Positions 15,524 through 24,413 of a stretch of DNA of 64,000 nt are shown here, piece by piece. Within the stretch, counting starts at the first letter, position 1. The number at the start of each line of letters is the position of its first letter. The stretch spans positions 62,001-126,000 of the forward strand of contig NZ_JAKNQH010000003.1 in NCBI RefSeq assembly GCF_022662305.1, given 5' to 3'. The translations under genes and the position numbers were made by a program. This DNA comes from Sphingomonas sp. BAUL-RG-20F-R05-02 (GTDB lineage Bacteria > Pseudomonadota > Alphaproteobacteria > Sphingomonadales > Sphingomonadaceae). The notes under the pieces were generated by a model. The model worked only from the letters and a program-made list of their open reading frames with translations, ran no database searches and had not been told where the DNA came from.

Positions 15524-17608
15524 ATGGCTATGGCGCTCAAATCCGGGGCTATCGGTCCGTTCGCGCGGCAGGCCTCGCTGCCGGTCGCGATCCTGATGCT
15601 CGTCGTGCTGATGGTGGTGCCGATCCCGTCGGCGCTGCTCGACGTGTTCTTCATCATGAACATCACGATCAGCCTTGCCGTGCTGATGGTCGCGCTCAAC
15701 GCGCAGAAGCCGCTCGACTTTTCCGCCTTTCCGACCGTGCTGTTGTTCGCGACGCTGTTCCGATTGAGCCTCAACGTCGCCTCGACCCGCGTGGTGCTGG
15801 TGCACGGGCATGAGGGCGAGAGCGCGGCGGGCCACGTCATCGAGGCGTTCGGCACCTTCCTGATCGGCGGCGATTACGTTGTCGGGCTGTTCGTGTTCAC
15901 CATCCTCGTCATCATCAACATGATCGTGGTGACCAAGGGCGCGGGCCGCGTGTCTGAAGTGTCCGCGCGCTTCACGCTCGATGCGCTCCCCGGCAAGCAG
16001 ATGGCGATCGACGCCGACCTGAACGCCGGCCTGATCACGCCTGAGGAAGCCAAGCAGCGCCGCATCGACGTCGCCACCGAGGCGGATTTCTACGGGTCGA
16101 TGGACGGTTCGTCCAAGTTCGTGAAGGGCGATGCGGTCGCCGGCCTGCTGATCCTCGCCGCCAACATCATCGGCGGTTTGATCCTCGGCCCGGTCAGCCA
16201 CGGCATGACGATCGCCAATGCCGCGCACAATTACGTGCTGCTCGCGATCGGTGACGCGCTCGTCGCGCAGATTCCGTCGCTGATGCTGTCGATCGCCGCT
16301 GCCGCCATCGTGACGCGCGTGAAGTCGAGCATGGATCTGGCGGGCCAGATCGGCAGCCAGTTCGGGTCAGCACGGACGTGGACGCCGGTGGCGATCATCC
16401 TCGGCCTGCTCGGCGTGCTGCCGGGGATGCCGCATCTGGTGATCCTCCCCGCCGCCGCGCTCGCGGGATTCAGCGCTTGGAAGCTGCGCCAGATCGCGCG
16501 CCGCCCCGCCCCCGCCGAAGTGGTCGCGCCGGTCGCGCCCGCTGATCTCTCCAAGATCGGCTGGGACGAGGTGACCGATGCGATGCAGGTCAATCTCGAC
16601 ATCGGTTACGGCCTCGTGCCGCTTGCCGACGAACGGCGCGGTTCGCCCTTGATGGCGCGGATTACCGGCGTGCGGCGGCAGCTTTCCAAGGATCTCGGCT
16701 TCGTCGTGCCGCAGGTGCGGGTGCGCGACGACATCAACCTTGCGCCGTACACCTATCGCATTGTCGTCGGCGGTGTCGTGGTTGGTGAGGACAGCGTATC
16801 GCCCGACGAGATGCTCGCGCTCGATACCGGGCAAGCCGTCGGCGAACTGCGCGGCAAGAAGGCGAAGGACCCGACCTTCGGGCTGGACGCGGTGTGGATC
16901 GCCACCGGCGATACCGATGCCGCCACCGGCGCGGGGTATCTCGTGGTCGATCCCGGCACCGTCGTCGCCACGCATCTCAACCACCAGCTCGCCAGTCATG
17001 CCTCCGAACTGCTCGGCCCCGATGAAGTGCAGTCGCTGCTCGATGGCCTCAAGGAACGCGCCGCCAATCTCGTCGCGGCGCTGTCGCCCAGCCCGCTGCC
17101 GCTCACCACGCTCACCCAGGTCCTGCGCGGCCTGCTTGCGGAGAACATACCCTTGAAGGAATTCCGCCGGATCGCCGCGGCGATCGCCGTCGCCGCGCAG
17201 AAGTCGCTCGACGCGGACGAGATCATCGAACTGATCCGCCCCGAACTCGGCGGGCTCATCATCTCCAAATTGTGCGGCGTGCGCGAGCCGCTGCGGGTTA
17301 TGACGCTGGAGGGGCAACTGGAAGGCTTGCTCGGCCAGGCGATGCGCGCCGATACCGCGCGCCGCCACACGATCGAACCCGATCTCGGCCGCCGCATCGT
17401 CGATGCGCTGCAACGCGCCGCGCAGCCTTTGATCGCCGAGGCCAAGCCGTTCGCGCTGGTGGTGCAGCCCTCGATCCGCGTCGCGATCCGCAAGCTGGTG
17501 CGCACCTGCCTGCCCGACACACCGGTGATGAGCTTCTTTGAGGTGCCCGAGGAGAAGGCGGTCGAAGTCGTCGCCGTGATCGGCGCGCCCGGGGCGCTGC
17601 CGGCATGA
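15524..17608 (+). CDS. flhA: Flagellar type III export gate protein FlhA
   Basis: 694 residues, normal for FlhA. About eight N-terminal helices end near residue 320. The FHIPEP signature is visible as LFRLSLNVASTRVVLVHG and GDYVVGLFVFTILVIINMIVVTKGAGRVSEVSARFTLDALPGKQMAIDADLNAG. The cytosolic part includes NIPLKEFRRIAAAI and ends with the VIRKLVRTCLPDTPVMSFFEV type motif (here VAIRKLVRTCLPDTPVMSFFEVPE). It is the nonameric export gate for chaperone-substrate complexes. The stop overlaps fliA (ATGA). Confidence 0.97.
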   Translation: MAMALKSGAIGPFARQASLPVAILMLVVLMVVPIPSALLDVFFIMNITISLAVLMVALNAQKPLDFSAFPTVLLFATLFRLSLNVASTRVVLVHGHEGESAAGHVIEAFGTFLIGGDYVVGLFVFTILVIINMIVVTKGAGRVSEVSARFTLDALPGKQMAIDADLNAGLITPEEAKQRRIDVATEADFYGSMDGSSKFVKGDAVAGLLILAANIIGGLILGPVSHGMTIANAAHNYVLLAIGDALVAQIPSLMLSIAAAAIVTRVKSSMDLAGQIGSQFGSARTWTPVAIILGLLGVLPGMPHLVILPAAALAGFSAWKLRQIARRPAPAEVVAPVAPADLSKIGWDEVTDAMQVNLDIGYGLVPLADERRGSPLMARITGVRRQLSKDLGFVVPQVRVRDDINLAPYTYRIVVGGVVVGEDSVSPDEMLALDTGQAVGELRGKKAKDPTFGLDAVWIATGDTDAATGAGYLVVDPGTVVATHLNHQLASHASELLGPDEVQSLLDGLKERAANLVAALSPSPLPLTTLTQVLRGLLAENIPLKEFRRIAAAIAVAAQKSLDADEIIELIRPELGGLIISKLCGVREPLRVMTLEGQLEGLLGQAMRADTARRHTIEPDLGRRIVDALQRAAQPLIAEAKPFALVVQPSIRVAIRKLVRTCLPDTPVMSFFEVPEEKAVEVVAVIGAPGALPA

Positions 17609-18351
17609 GCGCGCTGCCGATGCGACAGGCGTTCGCGGATGCGACGCCGCTCACCTATGCGCCGGGCGCCGCGCGCGACGTGTCCGCGCTGGCGCGCAAA
17701 CATATGCCGCTGGTGCGGCGCATCGCCTGGCACATCCACGGCAGCATGAGCAGCGTGGTCGAGGTCGAGGATCTCGTCCAGATCGGGCTGGTCGCGCTGG
17801 TCGAGGCGGCAGGCGCTTTCGAGGAACGTGGGGCGGTGCCGTTCGAGCAATATCTCGTTACGCGCGTGCGCGGCTCGATGATCGATGCGTTGCGCCGTCA
17901 AGCTACCCTCACGCGCGGTGCGATGCAGCGGCGGCGGTTGTACCAGCAGACACTCGCAGCGATGACGACTGAGTTCGGCAAGGCGCCAAGCGAAGCCCAA
18001 ATCGCGGAGCGGCTGGGCGTAACGCCCGACAAGATGCGGATCGATTATGCCGCCGCCGAGGCGGTGCGGTTCGAGCCGATCGACGACATTTATTCGGACG
18101 AGGGCCCGTGGTTCGCGAGCGAAGAACCGGATGCGTTCGAGCAGCTTGCCGACGCGGATCTGCGGACCGCGCTGGTCGGCGCGATCGCCGCGTTGCCGGA
18201 GCGTGAGGCGCAGGTGGTGCAGCTTTACTATGTCGAGGAACTGAACCTAGAGGAAATCGGGCAAGTGCTCGGCGTCGGCGCGGCGCGGGTCTGTCAGATC
18301 AAGAAGTCCGCGCACGATCGGCTGAAGAAGGCGCTCGCGCGGCGGGTTTGA
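17605..18351 (+). CDS. fliA: Flagellar sigma factor FliA (sigma-28)
   Basis: 248 residues. Region 2 contains MPLVRRIAWHIHGSMSSVVEVEDLVQIGLVALVEAAGAFEERGAVPFEQYLVTRVRGSMIDALRR; region 3 ERLGVTPDKMRIDY; region 4 LPEREAQVVQLYYVEELNLEEIGQVLGVGAARVCQIKKSAHDRLKK. These are the FliA/sigma-28 signatures. It should drive motA, flgM, the flagellins and fliD through the promoters listed here, held in check by FlgM. It overlaps flhA by 4 nt. Sigma-28 in an alphaproteobacterial flagellar locus is less usual than sigma-54 with FlaF/FlbT. Confidence 0.95.
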   Translation: MSALPMRQAFADATPLTYAPGAARDVSALARKHMPLVRRIAWHIHGSMSSVVEVEDLVQIGLVALVEAAGAFEERGAVPFEQYLVTRVRGSMIDALRRQATLTRGAMQRRRLYQQTLAAMTTEFGKAPSEAQIAERLGVTPDKMRIDYAAAEAVRFEPIDDIYSDEGPWFASEEPDAFEQLADADLRTALVGAIAALPEREAQVVQLYYVEELNLEEIGQVLGVGAARVCQIKKSAHDRLKKALARRV

Positions 18352-18819
18352 GCGGGCTGCGGCGCTGCGGGGCCGGATCAGCGTTACGCGTCGGCCTGGG
18401 AACACGGTTGTGCGCCGTCGGTGATACTGTCGCGGCGCTCTGGCTGGAGCGACGACCAAGCACCGGCGCTGCGTCACGCGACGTCCAGCCGGCGACGATA
18501 GCCGGCATCAGCAACACTCGTCTGTCGATTTCGTGATGGCAGCGTCGCCGGCGTGCGCGACGCGCCAACGCAGAGTTTCGACCCCGAATGGCCAAAGCCC
18601 AGCGTAAAGCCTTACGCCGAGGTGACGGATCTCGCCGTGCGGACCGGCCCGGTTCTGCATCGGGGAAGGGCCGAGCAGGAGACACGGAGCTTACACACCC
18701 AAACACACAAACCCCGGCAGCCTCGCGGCCACCGGGGTTGTGCATCGCTCTCGTAATCTAGAAAGCTCGCGTGCGGCTCCAACACCCGAAGGGGGCGGCG
18801 CCGAAGCCTTCGCTGGAGC
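18352..18819. other. 468-nt non-coding gap between fliA and the flagellins
   Basis: No open frame here has coding character. The short frames in it are Arg/Pro-rich shadows. The only structure recognised is the hairpin at 18710-18739. FliA and flagellin 1 converge on the gap. Confidence 0.6.
18710..18739 (-). terminator. Rho-independent terminator of flagellin 1
   Basis: AACCCCGG and CCGGGGTT form an 8-bp stem with a 14-nt loop. On the minus strand the stem is followed by a T/G-rich run, TTGTGTGTTTG. It is 80 nt past the flagellin stop. Confidence 0.7.
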
Positions 18820-19641
18820 TTACTGGAGCAGCTTCATCACGCTCTGGGTCGACTGGTTCGCCTGCGCGAGCATCGCGGTCGAAGCCTGGGTGAGGATCTG
18901 CGCCTTGGCGAGGTTGGTCGATTCGGTCGAGAAGTCGGCGTCCTGGATGCGGCTCTGCGCGTCGGACAGGTTGGTCGAGTTGGTGGTGAGGTTGTTCACC
19001 GCCGAGGTCAGTTGGTTCTCCGTCGCGCCGAGGCTGGCGCGCGCGGTTGCGACGGTGGCGATGGCGGTGTCGTAATTGGCCAGCGTTGCGCTTGCCACCG
19101 AGGCGCCACCGGTGACGACCTTCGCGAGATTGGTGTCTGTGGTCAGTTTCGGCAGCGTCATGGTGACGCTGTCCGACGCGTTGGCGCCGGCCTGGATGCT
19201 GACCACGCCAGCGCTTCCGGCCGAACCGTCGAACAGGTTTTTGCCGTTGAACTGGCTGTTGGCCAGTACGTTGCTGATCTGGCTGGCGAGTGCGTCCTGC
19301 TCGAGCTTGATGTTCGACAGGTCGCTGGTCGAATAGGTCCCGTTGGCAGACTGTACCGTCAACTCACGCATGCGCTGGAGCATATTGGTGACTTCGTCGA
19401 GCGAGCCTTCCGCCGTCTGCGCCATCGAAATGCCGTCGTTCGCGTTGCGAATGCCCTGGTTCATGCCAGTCACCTGCGACTGCATGGATGTGGCGATGGC
19501 GAGGCCCGCGGCATCGTCCTTGGCGGAGTTGATGCGCTTGCCGGTCGACAGCCGCTCCTGTGCGGTCTGCAACATCATCGAGGCTTTATTCGAGGCGCTC
19601 GACGAGCGCAGCGCGGAAATATTGCTGCCGATAACAGTCAT
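18820..19641 (-). CDS. Flagellin 1
   Basis: 273 residues from ATG 19641, chosen over an ATG 15 nt upstream because GGAG lies 9 nt before it and the paralogue at 19901 starts with the same MTVIG pattern. N- and C-terminal flagellin D0/D1 domains are intact (LQTAQERLSTGKRINSAKDDAAGLAIATSMQ; STNLSDAQSRIQDADFSTESTNLAKAQIL). The centre is short, so the outer D2/D3 domains are essentially absent. It is close to flagellin 2 along its whole length. The filament subunit is likely secreted with FliS (37012). A sigma-28 promoter lies about 60 nt upstream. Confidence 0.95.
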   Translation of the reverse strand: MTVIGSNISALRSSSASNKASMMLQTAQERLSTGKRINSAKDDAAGLAIATSMQSQVTGMNQGIRNANDGISMAQTAEGSLDEVTNMLQRMRELTVQSANGTYSTSDLSNIKLEQDALASQISNVLANSQFNGKNLFDGSAGSAGVVSIQAGANASDSVTMTLPKLTTDTNLAKVVTGGASVASATLANYDTAIATVATARASLGATENQLTSAVNNLTTNSTNLSDAQSRIQDADFSTESTNLAKAQILTQASTAMLAQANQSTQSVMKLLQ

Positions 19642-19708
19642 GGTTCGTGTCTCCATTACCCGACGTGACCCCGCCGCCCCCTGGCGGAGGGCTGAGCCGT
19701 CGAGACCA

Positions 19709-19735
19709 GAAACGACCGGTTCGAAATCGCCTTAA
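19709..19735 (-). promoter_or_regulatory. Sigma-28 promoter of flagellin 1
   Basis: On the minus strand TTAA, 15 nt and GTCGTTTC, at the same relative place as the box before flagellin 2. Upstream of it a weak GG-N10-GC element (19744-19759) has two mismatches and is not called. Confidence 0.72.
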
Positions 19736-19766
19736 GCGAAAAGTGCAGGTGCTGTTCCACCGATGA

Positions 19767-19795
19767 AGACCCCGACGGCAAAGCCGCCGGGGTCT
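19767..19795 (-). terminator. Hairpin after flagellin 2, probable terminator
   Basis: AGACCCCG and CGGGGTCT with an inner CGGC/GCCG form a long stem with an AAA loop. It sits about 105 nt after the flagellin 2 stop and before the flagellin 1 promoter. The T run is weak, so it may instead be an mRNA-protecting hairpin. Confidence 0.5.
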
Positions 19796-19900
19796 CGCGC
19801 GATCCCGCGCCGGATACGCTGGCGCGTGGAGGATCGCTTGCCGGCCCCGGGACGCCCGGGGGATGCGTGCCGAACACGGCCGGCAAGTCTGGTGCCGCTT

Positions 19901-20722
19901 TTACCGCAGCAGCGACATCACGCTCGACGTCGACTGGTTCGCCTGCGCGAGCATCGCGGTCGAAGCCTGGCTGAGGATCTGCGCCTTGGCGAGGTTGGTC
20001 GATTCGGTCGAGAAGTCGGCGTCCTGGATGCGGCTCTGCGCGTCTGCCAGGTTGGTCGAGTTGGTGGTGAGGTTGTTCACCGCCGACGTCAGCCGGTTCT
20101 CGGTGGCGCCGAGGCCCGCGCGCGTTGTGCCGATCTTGGCGATCGCCGAGTCGTAGTCGGTGAGGCTTGCCCCCGCCACCGACGCGCCGCTTGCCACAAC
20201 CTTGGCGAGATCGGTGTCGGTCTTGAGGTTGGCGAGGTTCAGTGTGACCGTGTCGGACGCATTGGCGCCGGCCTGGATCGTCACCGCGCCGGCGCTGCCG
20301 GCCGTGCCGTCGAACAGGTTCTTGCCGTTGAACTGCGTGTTGTTGACGACGCTGGTGATCTGCGAGGCGAGCGCGTCCTGCTCGGTCTTCATGTTGGCGA
20401 CGTCGCTGGTCGAATAGGTGCCGTTGGCCGACTGGACCTTCAGCTCGCGCATGCGCTGGAGCATGTTCGTCACCTCATCGAGCGAACCTTCGGCGGTCTG
20501 CGCCATCGAGATGCCGTCGTTGGCGTTGCGGATGCCCTGGTTCATGCCGGTGATCTGCGACTGCATCGACGTCGCGATGGCGAGGCCGGCGGCGTCGTCG
20601 CGCGCCGAGTTGATGCGTCTGCCGGTCGAGAGGCGCTGCTGCGCGGTCTGCAACATCGACGAGGCCGAGTTCGAGGCGCTGGCAGCGCGCAGCGCCGCGA
20701 CATTGGTTCCGATGACGGTCAT
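19901..20722 (-). CDS. Flagellin 2
   Basis: 273 residues, the same length and domain layout as flagellin 1 with most residues shared. Differences concentrate at about residues 10-30 (ALRAASASNSASSM versus ALRSSSASNKASMM) and in the middle. Intact D0/D1 helices argue both copies are functional. Its sigma-28 promoter lies 65-92 nt upstream. The tandem arrangement and separate promoters allow different expression levels and a two-flagellin filament; this is inference. Flagellin 1 follows on the same strand after a hairpin. Confidence 0.95.
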   Translation of the reverse strand: MTVIGTNVAALRAASASNSASSMLQTAQQRLSTGRRINSARDDAAGLAIATSMQSQITGMNQGIRNANDGISMAQTAEGSLDEVTNMLQRMRELKVQSANGTYSTSDVANMKTEQDALASQITSVVNNTQFNGKNLFDGTAGSAGAVTIQAGANASDTVTLNLANLKTDTDLAKVVASGASVAGASLTDYDSAIAKIGTTRAGLGATENRLTSAVNNLTTNSTNLADAQSRIQDADFSTESTNLAKAQILSQASTAMLAQANQSTSSVMSLLR

Positions 20723-20787
20723 TTGCTAAAACTCCATTGCCGCTTCACCGCCCCCACCCGATGCGGAGAGCCAAGCTGACAAGAGGA

Positions 20788-20814
20788 GAAACGGCAGGAC
20801 CTTGCCGAGCTTTA
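20788..20814 (-). promoter_or_regulatory. Sigma-28 promoter of flagellin 2
   Basis: On the minus strand TAAA, 15 nt and GCCGTTTC, a strong match to TAAA-N15-GCCGATAA. It ends just before the half-site cluster shared with flbD. Confidence 0.78.
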
Positions 20815-20845
20815 GGCGAAAAAATGCCGATCGGCGGCGACGCCT

Positions 20846-20954
20846 TGCCGGTTGCCGTTTTTTGCCGGGCAAACCTCCGAACTGGCGGCAACCGTTCTAC
20901 GCGGGCGCGCCCGGAAATAACGCGTAAGCGCGGAAATATCTTGCCGGGCGGCAA
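20846..20954. promoter_or_regulatory. Repeated TTGCCG/CGGCAA sites upstream of flbD
   Basis: At least five half-sites occur in ~110 nt: TTGCCG at 20845-20865 (three in a row, the last in TTGCCGGGCAA), a CGGCAA at about 20886, and the perfect inverted repeat TTGCCGGGCGGCAA at 20941-20954. They match the half-sites in the flgB control region. The simplest reading is FlbD autoregulation and a link to the flagellin promoters; unproven. Confidence 0.55.
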
Positions 20955-21015
20955 AGTGCTTAACCGGTCGTTTACCAGAATTGACGCATTTCATGTCCCG
21001 TCAAAGGGGAAGTTC

Positions 21016-22320
21016 ATGCGCTCCATCGTTCCGTCGGCCGCCGTGCTCCGGCAGAAATTCACGCTCGTTTCGTCGCTGCGTGCGCAAGGGTTCAATGTTG
21101 CCGCTGCCGGCGGCAAGCCGCAGCCGGGCGAAATTTATCTCGTCGCGGACGGCGAACCGGTCGCTGCGCCGGCGCGCACCGTGATCCTGGGAGAGGACGG
21201 CCGGTATGTGACCCCCTCGCGCGATGGTGCGCCGGCGCGCGTCGGGTATGACAGCAGCGATGCGGCGGTCGGCAACGCCTTCGTACGGGCGCTGGTGGCG
21301 GAAGCCGAAGCGCCGACTGCCGCCGATCCCGAGAGCCTCGCGCTGTATGCGCTGGCGGAGCGGGTCGCACAGGCGGATATCACCGTGCTCATCAACGGCC
21401 CGACCGGTACCGGCAAGGAGGTGCTGGCGCGCACCATCCACCTCGCCTCGGAACGGCGCGACAAGCCATTCGTAGCGATCAACTGCGCGGCGCTGCCCGA
21501 AGCGATGCTGGAGGCGATGCTGTTCGGCCACCAGAAGGGTGCGTTCACCGGTGCATCGTCGGGCGGCGAGGGGTTCTTCCGCGCGGCGCATGGCGGCACC
21601 TTGCTGCTCGACGAGATCGCCGAGATGCCGATCCAGCTTCAAGCCAAGTTGCTGCGTGCGCTTCAGGAACGCGAGGTGGTGCCGATTGGCGCATCGGTGC
21701 CGATCCCGGTCGACGTACGCGTGATCGCCTGCGCGAACCGCGACTTGCAGGACGAGGTGGCGGCGGGCCGGTTCCGCGCCGACCTCTATTACCGCCTGTC
21801 GGTGTTCCCGCTCACCACCAAGCCGCTGGCCGATCGCCCGCAGGATATCCCCGCGCTCGCCGCAACCTTGGTGCTGCGCCATGCCGGCAACCGCAAGACG
21901 GTGCCGTGGCTGGACCCTTCCGCGATCGCGGTGCTGATGGATCATGCCTGGCCCGGCAACGTGCGTGAGCTGGAGAATGTGATCCAGCGCGCGCTGTTGT
22001 TCGCCGGCGGCGACACGATCGCGGCACAGCACATCCTGTTCGATCGGCCGAGCGCGCCCGCCAATCCGACGCCCGTGCCGGTCATCGCCTTTCCGGTCGC
22101 GCAAGGCGAAGCGCCAGCACAGCCGGCGACGCTCGGCAACATCGTGCAGATGCATGAGTTCCAGGCGATCCGTGACACGCTGGCGGCATGCGGCGGCAGC
22201 CGGATAGAGACGGCGCGGCGGCTCGGCATTTCCGAACGCACATTGCGCTACCGCCTCGCCAAGGCGCGCGAGCAGGGTGAGGACATCACCCGTGCACATG
22301 CCCGGGTGATGAGCGCATGA
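21016..22320 (+). CDS. flbD: Sigma-54-dependent flagellar transcription activator, FlbD type
   Basis: 434 residues from ATG 21016 with AAGGGGAAG just upstream; the frame is open earlier but that part carries the regulatory repeats. The N-terminal ~100 residues are not a normal receiver: no conserved phospho-Asp pattern is seen. The AAA+ domain has GPTGTGKE (128-135), the sigma-54 contact loop GAFTGA (175-180) and LLLDEIAEM (about 196-204). A Fis-type helix-turn-helix (ARRLGISERTLRYRLAKA) ends it. FlbD activates sigma-54 flagellar promoters such as those before flgB and the transglycosylase gene. It heads fliEFGHIJ with a 4-nt overlap. Confidence 0.92.
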   Translation: MRSIVPSAAVLRQKFTLVSSLRAQGFNVAAAGGKPQPGEIYLVADGEPVAAPARTVILGEDGRYVTPSRDGAPARVGYDSSDAAVGNAFVRALVAEAEAPTAADPESLALYALAERVAQADITVLINGPTGTGKEVLARTIHLASERRDKPFVAINCAALPEAMLEAMLFGHQKGAFTGASSGGEGFFRAAHGGTLLLDEIAEMPIQLQAKLLRALQEREVVPIGASVPIPVDVRVIACANRDLQDEVAAGRFRADLYYRLSVFPLTTKPLADRPQDIPALAATLVLRHAGNRKTVPWLDPSAIAVLMDHAWPGNVRELENVIQRALLFAGGDTIAAQHILFDRPSAPANPTPVPVIAFPVAQGEAPAQPATLGNIVQMHEFQAIRDTLAACGGSRIETARRLGISERTLRYRLAKAREQGEDITRAHARVMSA

Positions 22321-22667
22321 CCGCGATTTCCGGCGCGATGGGTGTCGACCGGGTGATGGCGCTCCGATCGCAGATCCTCGAACGCAATCAGGCGCTGTCC
22401 CGCGCGAGTGCCACCGACGCGGCGGCGCCGGCGACGGAGGCCAAGTCGGCGAGTTTCAGCTCGACGATGGAAGACGCACTGAAGGCGGTCAACCAGGGCC
22501 AGAACGACGCCGCCAAGATCAGCGAATCCTACGAACGCGGCGAGACGGTCGACATCGCCAAGGTGATGCTCGCCCGCCAGCAGGCGTCGGTCGGCTTCGA
22601 GGCGACCTTGCAGGTCCGCAACAAGATCCTGTCCGCTTACAAGGACATCATGAGCATGCCGGTATAA
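22317..22667 (+). CDS. fliE: Flagellar hook-basal body protein FliE
   Basis: 116 residues. FliE joins the MS ring to the rod. The C-terminal block FSSTMEDALKAVNQGQNDAAKISESYERGETVDIAKVMLARQQASVGFEATLQVRNKILSAYKDIMSMPV is typical. It starts within the flbD stop (ATGA) and ends 3 nt before fliF. Position before fliF confirms the call. Confidence 0.95.
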   Translation: MTAISGAMGVDRVMALRSQILERNQALSRASATDAAAPATEAKSASFSSTMEDALKAVNQGQNDAAKISESYERGETVDIAKVMLARQQASVGFEATLQVRNKILSAYKDIMSMPV

Positions 22668-22670
22668 ACG

Positions 22671-24413
22671 ATGAGCAACGCTCTTACCCCCCCCAATCAG
22701 ACGATTGCGAACCCCGTCGCCGCGCTCGTGCCGGAACGCTTCGCCAATCCGCTGCGGCAGATGCAGGGCCTGCTAGCGCAGCCGGCGGTTCGACGCAGCC
22801 TGCCGATGGCGCTGCTGGTCGGCCTTGTCGTCGCCGCCGGACTCGCGTGGCTGATGCTCGCCACGCCGACGCAGAAGACGCTGTTTCAAGCGCTGCCCGA
22901 TGCCGACAAAGCGTCGGTGACGGCGGCGCTGGATGCCGCCAACATCAAGTCGCACATCGACGGCGGCACCGGTGCGCTGACCGTTAACGAGGATGATTAT
23001 TCGCGCGCGCGTATCCTGCTTGCCGGACAGGGCCTGCCCAAGGCAGCGCCGGGCGGGTATGCGATCCTCGACCAGTTGCCGATGGGCGTGTCCCGCGCGG
23101 TGGAGGGCGAGCGGCTGCGGCAGGCGCGCGAGACCGAGCTGGCGCGTTCGATCCAGGAGATCGACGCGGTCGCCGAGGCGCGGGTGCATCTCGCCATGCC
23201 GGAAGCCTCCGTCTTCGTGCGCGACAATGCCGCACCTTCGGCTTCGGTCATCGTCAAGCTACAGCCGGGCCGCTCGCTTGGCGATGCGCAGGTGTCGTCG
23301 ATCGTCAACCTCGTCGCTTCGTCGGTGCCGGGGATGAAGCCGGATGCGGTGACGATCGTCGATCAGATGGGCGGGCTGCTCACCAAGGGCGATCAGAGCG
23401 CCGCTGGTGCTGCTACCGACGAGCGCGTGCGGTTCCAGCGTACCGTCGAGGAGAAGTACCGCGCGCAGGTGATGCAGTTGCTCACGCCTTTGGTCGGCGC
23501 GGGCAATTTCACCACCGAGATTCAGGCCGATGTCGATCTCGACGAGACTCAGGCGACGCGTGAAAGCTACGACAAGACCGGCACGCTCCGCGCCGAACAG
23601 GGCCAGTGGACCGGCAACCAGAAGGACACCGCCGCGCCCGGCGGAATCCCCGGCGCGCTGTCGAACACGCCGCCGCCCGCATCGCAACTGAGCGTGCCGC
23701 AGCCGCAGCCGACCCCGGCGGCGGGGGCCGCGCCCGGCGCGGCCACGCCCGGCGCGACGACGACGCCCGGCGGCCCGATCACCGATGCGATGAAGCAGAG
23801 CGACCAGTTCGCCCGCGCCTATGATCTTGGCAAGGAAGTGTCGGTGACGCGCGGTGCGCCCGGCGGCATCAAGCGGCTGTCGGTGGCGGTGCTGCTGCGC
23901 GATCCCGATGGCGCCAAGCCGCGCTCGGCAATGGAGATCCAGCAGATCACCCAACTGGTGCGGACGGCGGTCGGCTTTGACCAGAGCCGCAACGATCAGG
24001 TCGTCGTCATCAGCCGCAAGTTCGCCGGCTCGGCCGAACTCGACGCCAAGCAGCCGTGGTACGATGCCGGTTGGTTGCCGGTGATCGCCCGCAACGTCAC
24101 CGCCATCGTCATCGCGCTGCTGGTGCTGTTCCTCGGCGTACGCCCGCTCGCCAAGGCGCTGCTCAAGAAGCCGGACGCGGCGATCGATCCGGACGCGAGG
24201 CTGGCGGTGCGCGCCGATGGCACGCCGACCGACGGCGGGGTCGATGAGGAGGATGAGGTCGTCACGCCGCCTGCGCCGGTGTCGATCGGCGAGTTGGAGA
24301 GTGCGGTCAATTACGACGACCGGATCGACATGGTGCGCGGCTTCACCCGCGACAACCCGGCGCGCGCGGCCCTGGCGGTGCGCGACATGATCAGGGCGGA
24401 TGCGAAATCATGA
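22671..24413 (+). CDS. fliF: Flagellar MS-ring protein FliF
   Basis: 580 residues, standard for FliF. N-terminal helix about residues 43-63 (SLPMALLVGLVVAAGLAWLML), ring-building motifs follow (DYSRARILLAGQGLPKAAPGGYAILDQLPMGVSRAVEGERLRQARETELARSIQ), and a second helix lies at about residue 480. A Pro/Ala-rich insert (PPPASQLSVPQPQPTPAAGAAPGAATPGA) lies in the exposed part. The C-terminal tail binds FliG. It overlaps fliG (ATGA). Confidence 0.97.
   Translation: MSNALTPPNQTIANPVAALVPERFANPLRQMQGLLAQPAVRRSLPMALLVGLVVAAGLAWLMLATPTQKTLFQALPDADKASVTAALDAANIKSHIDGGTGALTVNEDDYSRARILLAGQGLPKAAPGGYAILDQLPMGVSRAVEGERLRQARETELARSIQEIDAVAEARVHLAMPEASVFVRDNAAPSASVIVKLQPGRSLGDAQVSSIVNLVASSVPGMKPDAVTIVDQMGGLLTKGDQSAAGAATDERVRFQRTVEEKYRAQVMQLLTPLVGAGNFTTEIQADVDLDETQATRESYDKTGTLRAEQGQWTGNQKDTAAPGGIPGALSNTPPPASQLSVPQPQPTPAAGAAPGAATPGATTTPGGPITDAMKQSDQFARAYDLGKEVSVTRGAPGGIKRLSVAVLLRDPDGAKPRSAMEIQQITQLVRTAVGFDQSRNDQVVVISRKFAGSAELDAKQPWYDAGWLPVIARNVTAIVIALLVLFLGVRPLAKALLKKPDAAIDPDARLAVRADGTPTDGGVDEEDEVVTPPAPVSIGELESAVNYDDRIDMVRGFTRDNPARAALAVRDMIRADAKS

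Noticed and set aside
14594..16228. Long open frame on the minus strand opposite the transglycosylase and flhA
   Set aside because: Arg/His-rich biased composition, no domain, and entirely opposite two well-supported flagellar genes; typical mirror frame in high-GC DNA.
19744..19759. Sigma-54 promoter before flagellin 1
   Set aside because: TGGAACAGCACCTGCA has two mismatches to the consensus and a good sigma-28 box lies closer to the gene.
20948..20974. A sigma-28 promoter before flbD
   Set aside because: GTCGTTTA is present, but the tetramer 15 nt upstream is GCGG, so no -35 box.
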